Origin: an uncultured Chlorobiaceae bacterium
GTDB lineage: Bacteria > Bacteroidota > Chlorobiia > Chlorobiales > Chlorobiaceae
NCBI GenBank assembly: GCA_903824045.1
Contig: CAIJVD010000007.1
Span: 1 to 51,040 of the forward strand
Direction of reading: 5' to 3'
DNA: 51,040 nucleotides
The notes under the pieces are model-generated. The model did no database searches, was not told where the DNA came from, and worked only from the letters and a program-made list of their open reading frames with translations. The position numbers and the translations under genes are program-made. Positions 46,001 to 51,040 of this stretch are shown piece by piece (position 1 is the first letter of the stretch; each line of letters starts with the position of its first letter).

Positions 46001-47532
46001 CGGCCGGATGCATGGTAACGGGGGCTTTTGTTTTTCCAGTCTATCCATCCTTCAAGGGCGAGTGTTGTCGGGTTGTTTTTCAGGCTGATTGTCGAATTCA
46101 TCACCCCGCCGCTGTAATTCACCGATACGACACCCTCCTTTACCGGTTGATTCTGCCAGAAAGAGTCGGAGAGATTCATCTCCATCGCCAGCGGCCCAAC
46201 TGCTTTTGCGTTGCCTCTTCCCTGAAAGCTTCCTGTGGCATTGACCAGGCTTTTTCCGATTGAGGGGGAGATGAGCTTGTGTGGCTTAAGATTTTTCAGC
46301 GCGAATGTGCCCTTGCCGGCCACCGTCTCCCCCTCTGCCCTTGAAGCTTCCGCGTTCAGTGATGCGTCACCGATTGCTGAACGGAGGCTTAGCTCTGCCT
46401 TAAGTGCTTCGAGAGTTCCTTTCAGGCGAGCCAGCAGGGTGATATCACCCGTGTTATGAATGGCCGTGCGCCAAGCGTTGTCAGGCAAGAGGGATTCGAT
46501 CAATGTGGATGCGATTTTTGAGCTGTCGCACTCAATTCTGTAAGCCAGCGCTTTTCGGTTCTGCAGGTTGAGCAGATCTCCCTTGAGCTTGATGCGGCTG
46601 TTACGATGAGCCAGCTGGAGGTCCAGTATCTCGATATTGTCCTTCTTCCCCCTGGCGTTTCCTTTCAGCGAGTAGAGGCCTTCCGGCAGACCCAGAGAGG
46701 GGAAGAGCAGCTTCAGGTCGTTGCTATGCAGGGCGAGCTCCTGAATCGAGAGAAAGGATTTGCCAGGCGCGCTCGCCTTCAGGCTCCCGGGTGAGAAGAT
46801 GTTGAAGTTGTCAATGGTTGCCGATAGCTCAGCGCGACTTTTATTTCCCTTGGCTTTGAAGGCAAGAACCTCTGATCGTTGCTGCGAAAAAAGAAATTTT
46901 GCCGAGGCACTCTGCAGTGCGAAATTCGACTGGGGAGTGGTGAACTGCAGCTTGTCGAGTGTTCCTTTCAGAAACCTCTTTTTTGCGGAGAGGGCCGAGA
47001 GCTCCATCGAGATATTCTTCAGCTCAAGATGCAGGCTGTCAGGACTTTTCAGGTTTGCTCTGTAGGAGATGCTGCTATGTTTTGCCTGAATCTTTTTGCA
47101 GTAAAAAAGCTCCAGTTGAGATTTTGTCGAATCCGGGTCGCGCGACTTGAATGCCTCGACAATGTTAAGCTTTCCGCTCTCATCTCTGACAATGCGTGCC
47201 TGCAGGGCATCCGCATCGAGATTTCTCAGGTAGAGCCGCTTGATTTCCGGCTGAAGAAGGGTGAGGAAGTTGAATTTCAAAGAAACGGTTCGGGCCTCCA
47301 GCGCCGCTGTTTTTTCACCGGGTCCATAGATTCGGGGATTGACAAGCGTGACTGTGTTTGGAAAATTGAGGTGCAGTTCCTGCAGTTCCAGACGGCCAAA
47401 AAGCTTTTCGTTGAAGAGTGAAACCGCCCGTTTCTTGACAAGAGCATCGAGCACCCCGCTGTTCAGGACGATCATGGTGATGAGTGAGAGCAGCAACACG
47501 AATGCCGATATTGCCGTCAACACCCGAAGCAT
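43021..47532 (-). CDS. tamB: TamB/AsmA-like translocation and assembly module protein
   Basis: An approximately 1,500-residue envelope protein with one N-terminal anchor (LTAISAFVLLLSLITMIVL) and a long repetitive beta-taco body spanning the periplasm. The C-terminal DUF490 (TamB) domain contains KYKFSNSNFDLQDGGKITWN and later NVNVGVDKRGALSGLDLYLA. TamB-like proteins carry phospholipids to, or help insert proteins into, the outer membrane. The frame is open to 47598, but that start overlaps rfaE2 by 59 bp; ATG 47532 (MLRVLTAIS) lies just after the rfaE2 stop and keeps the anchor at the N-terminus. GTG 47553 is another option. Confidence 0.9.
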   Translation of the reverse strand: MLRVLTAISAFVLLLSLITMIVLNSGVLDALVKKRAVSLFNEKLFGRLELQELHLNFPNTVTLVNPRIYGPGEKTAALEARTVSLKFNFLTLLQPEIKRLYLRNLDADALQARIVRDESGKLNIVEAFKSRDPDSTKSQLELFYCKKIQAKHSSISYRANLKSPDSLHLELKNISMELSALSAKKRFLKGTLDKLQFTTPQSNFALQSASAKFLFSQQRSEVLAFKAKGNKSRAELSATIDNFNIFSPGSLKASAPGKSFLSIQELALHSNDLKLLFPSLGLPEGLYSLKGNARGKKDNIEILDLQLAHRNSRIKLKGDLLNLQNRKALAYRIECDSSKIASTLIESLLPDNAWRTAIHNTGDITLLARLKGTLEALKAELSLRSAIGDASLNAEASRAEGETVAGKGTFALKNLKPHKLISPSIGKSLVNATGSFQGRGNAKAVGPLAMEMNLSDSFWQNQPVKEGVVSVNYSGGVMNSTISLKNNPTTLALEGWIDWKNKSPRYHASGRMTGIDVAKALATGEFKTDLNGSIELQGSSFDIGALNISAAMLFSPSSINGFPLKDRSKATLEITQSGRSSKASLTSDFIDIMAEGDYTIEKLVALGNLASSGLQREIAAQDIWRTALPASKSAAATLNDPFRVNYRINVKEIAPLAPFIPIQELSLKGSAEGHAAYRSGVCSISSSIKLARLRLQNSLLVDNLALETEVECGAGGVAKATASGRASAIAIGEKKAGESLFSAVYTPSRVDGSVDIEIPDPQQSFSAKLSLSRNGGSYDLLFNRLSMKGSSGIWQANEGSRILFDRTSAHFNRFSVTKGSQQVVLDGELSNSKSGSFQCTLSGVELNELKRFALNPTLDALSGTINASLSVQGNPGSKTTTLKLDGKSVRYDKFSIGALRGSAVHSGSMLKLELHSNAAATATPAEGNLSMNTIDGTGSVPMLLSYYPLRIQVPERQLVSMALRSDNLSAQFLEYLLPFFESAEGTIPTTLRIEGQTPKPDIYLTSRLQGTKIKIEPTQVSYLLDGEVYVTPKAVELRDITIHDNFKGSGKINGLVKLERLVPGALALEGRFDKLLLFDKKDKKDETSFGSITGSTDNMQVTGTITAPAVEGELRVNAADFSLYRIGANESAKYVGVNRFIEFVPRYASKGPALKKSPAKSSRPAEFYYSLLDILQIKNLRLSGIEPLKYTVIFDRLRGEQLETSINNLSLIVNKNNQQYRLFGSVNVAGGKYKFSNSNFDLQDGGKITWNNVDIRSGVMDNLYGGKYVNASNQQTGERDNVKLLLAITGTLNEPQVAMGYYLNEQTQPYASANVIGGKASQVDPNAELNVISMLLSKQWYIRPGSAGQISNLAVSSVGFSAGTGMISSQISKVVQDFAGLESFNVNVGVDKRGALSGLDLYLALNVPGTGGKVRFIGTGSAPTMRQSVVQDYYGSGQKIEYRVTPKVYVEAYRSYGQNGNEATAVNLQTPSETWGASLSYRERFRTWDEFWKRIIPSSDKKK

Positions 47533-47539
47533 ATGGAGT

Positions 47540-48052
47540 TTAATGCGTTCCACCGTCGTTAGCTGCTTTAGAGTGAAGATGGATGATTTTTTCAACAATG
47601 CCGGTTGTTGAGCGGCCTTCCAGCAGGGGGACCGTCAAGACGTTGCCTCCGTTTCGAAGAACAGCTTCCGCACCGGCAATTTGGCTAATATCCCAGTCCG
47701 ATCCCTTGACAAGAATATCGGGAAGCACTTCCTCGATAAGCGATTGCGGGGTATCTTCGTCAAATATGGTGACGGCATCGACCGATTCCAGGGCAGAGAG
47801 TACCATGGCCCGGTCGCTTTCACTGCAGAGAGGCCGGTCGGGACCCTTCAGGCGCTGCACCGAAGAGTCGCTGTTAAGCCCGATGATGAGCCGCTCTCCG
47901 AGTTTTCGTGCGGCGGCCAGATACTGGACATGACCCGCGTGAAGGATATCAAAGCATCCGTTCGTAAAGACCACCTTTTTGCCGGCCGCCTGCCAACTCC
48001 TGACCTTTTCAGGAGCCTCACGGCGGTCAAGAAGTTTGCTGGTGTCACTCAT
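47540..48052 (-). CDS. rfaE2: D-glycero-beta-D-manno-heptose 1-phosphate adenylyltransferase (RfaE domain II)
   Basis: It makes ADP-heptose for lipopolysaccharide inner core. The 170-residue stand-alone second domain of RfaE/HldE has VVFTNGCFDILHAGHVQYL (nucleotidyltransferase HxGH), GLNSDSSVQRLKGPDRPL and DILVKGSDW. The sugar kinase domain (RfaE1) is not in the window. ATG 48052 (MSDTSKLLD) was chosen; the frame is open to 48217 but that part has no family sequence. It heads the operon rfaE2-tamB-coaBC-udg-dnaB-ptsI and is divergent from a lipid A acyltransferase. Confidence 0.93.
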   Translation of the reverse strand: MSDTSKLLDRREAPEKVRSWQAAGKKVVFTNGCFDILHAGHVQYLAAARKLGERLIIGLNSDSSVQRLKGPDRPLCSESDRAMVLSALESVDAVTIFDEDTPQSLIEEVLPDILVKGSDWDISQIAGAEAVLRNGGNVLTVPLLEGRSTTGIVEKIIHLHSKAANDGGTH

Positions 48053-48195
48053 GCTCAAGGATTGTTTGCAGGGATTTGCCGGAAGCGGGGTAAAAGATAA
48101 ATTTCGGATATATTTTTTCAATTTAGCGTATACTCTTCGATTGTCCGCATGCTTAATATACAGACGAAATTCATGAGAGAGAGAGGAGAGGGCTG

Positions 48196-49095
48196 GTGAA
48201 ATTTTCAGACGGAGCAACCTACCGGATGCTCATGATCCTCGGTCTTTTTGTCAGGAGCATAGGCCGCCTGAAATCGACCGCTGTCGCGCATCTCATCGGC
48301 AGTTTTGTCTTTCATATACTCAAAACAAGGCGCTCGATGGTTGAGAGGAACCTTGCGCTCACTTTCCCGAAAAAAAGCCGCGCTGAAATCCGCGATATTG
48401 CACGAAAAGTCTATCGCAACCAGGCGGAAAACATCATAGAGGTACTCCGTCTTCCCATGATCAGAAACGCGGAGGATGCTGCAAGCCTTGTCGATGTCGA
48501 CGGCCGTCAACTCCTTGAAAAAACTGTTGCCCGGCACAAAGGCGGGGTGATTGTATCGGCACATTTCGGTAACTGGGAGTTGCTCGGGCTTTGCGGTGGA
48601 CTGCTCGTGGCGCCTCAGGTCGTTGTCATCAAACCGTTGAAAAACCCGGAAGTTAATAATCAGATTAATGCCTGGAGAACCAGGTTTGGAAACCGTATGG
48701 TCTATGATGCCCAGGCGGTGCGTGAGGGGCTCAGAACTTTGCGAAATGGCGGGTTGCTCTCAATTCTTGGAGACCAGTCGGACCGCAATGGTGCTTTTTT
48801 TATGGAATTTCTTGGCCGCCAAGCTTCGGTGTTCCTTGGTCCCGCATTTCTGGCCCTTAAAGCCGGAGTCCCATTATTTGTCTCTATGTGCCACCGGACC
48901 GAAGATGGCCGTTATGCGGTTGATATTGAAGAGATAGATATGAGCGGCCTTGGAAGCAGCAGGCAAGATGCCGAGAAACTTGCCGTCCGATATACAAAAG
49001 TTATTGAACGCTATATCTACCGCTATCCTGAAGAGTGGTTCTGGCTCCACGACCGGTGGAAGCGCAGTGCGGAAATCACTCCTTCAGCAGAGTGA
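48196..49095 (+). CDS. Lipid A biosynthesis acyltransferase (LpxL/HtrB family)
   Basis: It adds a secondary acyl chain to lipid A or to a related glycolipid at the inner membrane. The 299-residue protein has a hydrophobic N-terminal region, RSMVERNLALTFP, the catalytic HFGNWE (H-x4-E type, in GGVIVSAHFGNWELLG), GGLLSILGDQSDRNGAFFMEF, and WFWLHDRWK near the end. It starts with GTG at 48196 after AGGAGAG. Divergence from rfaE2 places two lipopolysaccharide genes head to head. Confidence 0.92.
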   Translation: MKFSDGATYRMLMILGLFVRSIGRLKSTAVAHLIGSFVFHILKTRRSMVERNLALTFPKKSRAEIRDIARKVYRNQAENIIEVLRLPMIRNAEDAASLVDVDGRQLLEKTVARHKGGVIVSAHFGNWELLGLCGGLLVAPQVVVIKPLKNPEVNNQINAWRTRFGNRMVYDAQAVREGLRTLRNGGLLSILGDQSDRNGAFFMEFLGRQASVFLGPAFLALKAGVPLFVSMCHRTEDGRYAVDIEEIDMSGLGSSRQDAEKLAVRYTKVIERYIYRYPEEWFWLHDRWKRSAEITPSAE

Positions 49096-49220
49096 AATGC
49101 GGCGAGTGCAGTCCCTCCATTCGATTCCCTTAAATTTGTGCACAAAATACGTATGTTTGCAACTGCAAGTGAATGCTGTCAAGTTCTCAAGAGAGATAAC
49201 CGGTTTTCCACAGGTAGAGC

Positions 49221-50426
49221 ATGTCCGGTAATGTATCAGTTATAGTTATCGGTGGCGGGATAGTGGGCTTGTCTACTGCTATGCGTATTTTGCAGTCAAG
49301 GCCTGCAGCGCGGGTACTTCTTGTCGAAAAAGAGTCACATATCGCCCGGCATCAGACCGGCCATAACAGTGGCGTGCTGCATTCAGGTCTCTATTACAAG
49401 CCGGGCTCCCTGAAAGCTCTCAATTGCAGGAGTGGATACAGCCAGATGCTCGAGTTTTGCCGTGAGGAGTCAATTCCTCATGAGGTGTGCGGGAAACTTG
49501 TTGTAGCGACTACTGATGCCGAGTTGCCGAGGCTGGATGAGCTTCATCGCAGGGGGGTGGCAAATGGCCTTGCTGGCCTTCGACTTCTGAGCCCTGAAGA
49601 GATCCGGGAAATAGAGCCATACTGCAGGGGGCTTGGAGGGTTGTTTGTGCCTCAGGCAGGCATTGTCGATTATACGGCAGTTGCCGCCAGGTATGCTGAA
49701 AAGCTCATTGAGATGGGTGCCGAGATTGTCTGTGGCGAGCGGATCGTTGATATCTGCCCAAAAGGGAGTCGAGTAGAGGTGATTGGCGAATCGCGCACCT
49801 GGAGCGGAGATGCTGTTGTTGCCTGCGCAGGTCTTCAGTCCGACCGGCTGGCACTTAAAACTGATTCATCGCTTCCGTTGCGGATCCTCCCTTTTCGTGG
49901 TGAATATTACCAGCTCAAGTCGTCTGCGCCGAAACTGGTCAATCATTTGATCTATCCGCTCCCTGATCCCGCATTTCCTTTTCTGGGGGTACACTTTACT
50001 CGAATGATTGGCGGCGGTGTTGAGTGTGGCCCCAATGCAGTGTTTGCTTTCGGTCGTGAGGCATACCAGAAAACCGATTTCAACCTGCGCGATACATGCG
50101 ACGCCCTTCTCTGGCCCGGCTTTCGTAAAGTGGCGGCCAAACATTGGCGATCCGGGTTGGGTGAGTATCACCGCTCATTCAGCAAACGGAAATTTGTTGA
50201 GGCTTTGCAGCAGCTCATTCCCGAGATCCAGGCCTGCCACCTTGACGATGGAGGGGCCGGCATCCGGGCGCAGGCAAGCAGTTGCCAGGGTGACCTGCTG
50301 GACGATTTTGATTTTCGAATCAATCGCAGGGTGATCCATGTTTGCAATGCTCCGTCCCCTGCAGCCACCGCCTCATTATCCATCGGTCAGACCATAGCCG
50401 AGAAGGTTCTGCCGCTTCTTTGCTGA
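49221..50426 (+). CDS. lhgO: L-2-hydroxyglutarate oxidase
   Basis: A 401-residue FAD enzyme that oxidises L-2-hydroxyglutarate to 2-oxoglutarate. VIVIGGGIVGLSTAMRIL (7-24) is the FAD-binding fold. RHQTGHNSGVLHSGLYYKPG is the characteristic LhgO/L2HGDH block, with the His and the start of the substrate pocket; AGVVDY is replaced by AGIVDYTAVAARYAE. GGAGIRAQ near the C-terminus is the second FAD contact. It may recover carbon lost through side reactions of 2-oxoglutarate metabolism, a central pathway in reductive-TCA autotrophs (inference). Confidence 0.92.
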   Translation: MSGNVSVIVIGGGIVGLSTAMRILQSRPAARVLLVEKESHIARHQTGHNSGVLHSGLYYKPGSLKALNCRSGYSQMLEFCREESIPHEVCGKLVVATTDAELPRLDELHRRGVANGLAGLRLLSPEEIREIEPYCRGLGGLFVPQAGIVDYTAVAARYAEKLIEMGAEIVCGERIVDICPKGSRVEVIGESRTWSGDAVVACAGLQSDRLALKTDSSLPLRILPFRGEYYQLKSSAPKLVNHLIYPLPDPAFPFLGVHFTRMIGGGVECGPNAVFAFGREAYQKTDFNLRDTCDALLWPGFRKVAAKHWRSGLGEYHRSFSKRKFVEALQQLIPEIQACHLDDGGAGIRAQASSCQGDLLDDFDFRINRRVIHVCNAPSPAATASLSIGQTIAEKVLPLLC

Positions 50427-50474
50427 GTTAGAGCAGATAAACGTTATTTAAATCACTATAGGTGTGCCTGATTT

Positions 50475-50636
50475 ATGGATATTTTGTTCGTAAATCCATA
50501 CTTCTCCAGCAAATCCTGTCGGTGTTTGGCAAACGTTTACTCGGCGATAGAACCCCCGCGAGGGTTATACCGGCACATTTATGATATTCAGTATTCCGGG
50601 ACGAGTAATCAATCGGTTTTGTGGCGTTCATCGTAG
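50475..50636 (+). pseudogene. N-terminal remnant resembling a B12-binding radical SAM protein
   Basis: An ATG opens a 53-codon frame, MDILFVNPYFSSKSC ... ANVYSAIEPPRGLYRHI, ending in TAG. ILFVNP at the very start and an IEPP segment soon after are the hallmarks of the N-terminal cobalamin-binding domain of BchE-like radical SAM proteins. The rest of such a protein (400+ residues) is missing. Only a weak ribosome site (AGGTG) is present. I read it as a decayed gene; chance is possible. Confidence 0.3.
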
Positions 50637-50696
50637 CTTGCAATCGGAGTTAATCAGTGGGCATAAGCATAGGGTAAACATGCGGATCACGTCATT

Positions 50697-50918
50697 ATGA
50701 AGCTAATAAGCGTTTGCATACCAACATATGAAATGAATGGCTATGGCGACCAATTCCTAAGACATAGCCTGGAAATTCTGGAATTACAAGGATTCAAAGA
50801 TTATGAAGTTGTGATTTCTGATCATTCTCAGACCAGTATAGTTAAGGATGTTTGCGACGCCTATAACAATCGAATTGATATTGCTTATTTAAAAAATAAG
50901 GCATTTCGCGGAAGTTAA
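50697..50918 (+). pseudogene. Family 2 glycosyltransferase, truncated by IS insertion
   Basis: ATG 50697 starts MKLISVCIPTYEMNGYGDQF, the nucleotide-sugar-binding start of GT2 enzymes, continuing ELQGFKDYEVVISDHSQT (first metal-binding region). After about 67 codons the frame enters the IS terminal repeat at 50900 and ends at a TAA inside the IS (50916-50918). A normal enzyme has about 300 residues. Its AT-richer composition than the core genes suggests a surface-polysaccharide cluster lying beyond the IS. Confidence 0.85.
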
Positions 50919-51040
50919 TGGGAGCCAGACTTTATTTTACTTCACTGGTTAGAGCTGCATTTCCAGCTTTCCACAGTAAAAGAGAATTCTTATCCTGTAG
51001 CTTTCGAAGCTCCTAAACCCTCTCGAACTTGCTTTTAATA
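50900..51040 (-). mobile_element. ISL3-family insertion sequence, right end (cut by window edge)
   Basis: The terminal repeat GGCATTTCGCGGAA (50900-50913) is the inverse of the one at 199-212. The preceding 8 bases, AAAAATAA (50892-50899), would be the target duplication. The element is in opposite orientation to the copy at the left edge, and both transposases point into the window. The two copies share 70 identical bases of transposase and then diverge, so they are sister copies, not one element seen twice. Confidence 0.85.
50949..51040 (-). CDS. ISL3-family transposase, C-terminal fragment
   Basis: Thirty codons of the transposase tail (ASSRGFRSFESYRIRILFYC, then GKLEMQL and TAA), the same as at the left edge apart from silent changes near the end. 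The rest of the gene lies beyond the window. Confidence 0.85.
   Translation of the reverse strand, partial: LKASSRGFRSFESYRIRILFYCGKLEMQL

Overview
The window reads as a chromosomal piece of a Gram-negative bacterium, most like a green sulfur bacterium (Chlorobium/Pelodictyon group). That assignment is an inference from the overall look of the housekeeping proteins (GuaA, ClpC, TrpB2, PpiD-like, TamB, CoaBC) and the short palindromic repeats. No photosynthesis gene or rRNA is present to prove it. Both edges lie inside copies of one ISL3-family insertion sequence, in opposite orientation with their transposase 3' ends pointing inward, which is what a draft contig broken at a repeated IS would look like.

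Region 1 (1-11.8 kb) is accessory DNA. It starts with the IS, then a remnant of a mobile integron cassette array: three well-formed attC sites (1090-1179, 2136-2222, 5837-5914), a lone core site at 5174, and no integrase in view. Cassette cargo looks defence-like: a nucleoside-deoxyribosyltransferase/TIR-like protein, a membrane protein broken by an in-frame stop, and a stand-alone trypsin-like protease. Between attC2 and the protease cassette sits a complete type II restriction-modification system (methyltransferase, ScaI-like endonuclease, controller protein). Its C-box operators are readable in the DNA upstream of both transcription units, and both promoters predict leaderless mRNAs. Then follow a SLATT-like membrane protein, an AlbA/Schlafen-type ATPase flanked by about 240-bp direct repeats, and a degenerate group II intron. 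The intron's reverse transcriptase is frameshifted by a 16-bp palindrome insertion.

Region 2 (11.8-31.2 kb) is core genome: guaA, a class A penicillin-binding protein and a hydrolase on the minus strand; DedA; tRNA-Pro; a radical-SAM/partner pair linked to uracil-DNA glycosylases; a DUF2141 exported protein; a Crp/Fnr regulator followed by a carotenoid-isomerase-like flavoprotein; glycerol kinase; a small CWC protein; an NAD-dependent epimerase-like protein; clpC with a clear promoter and terminator; and trpB2.

Region 3 (31.2-50.7 kb) holds a frameshifted DUF4160-DUF2442 fusion, tRNA-Leu, thiL divergent from ftsY, a GIY-YIG/DUF123 protein, pcm, a PpiD/SurA-like chaperone, and a tight six-gene minus-strand operon rfaE2-tamB-coaBC-udg-dnaB-ptsI. 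A lipid A acyltransferase is divergent from rfaE2. L-2-hydroxyglutarate oxidase follows. The right edge holds a radical-SAM-like remnant and a glycosyltransferase cut by the second IS copy.
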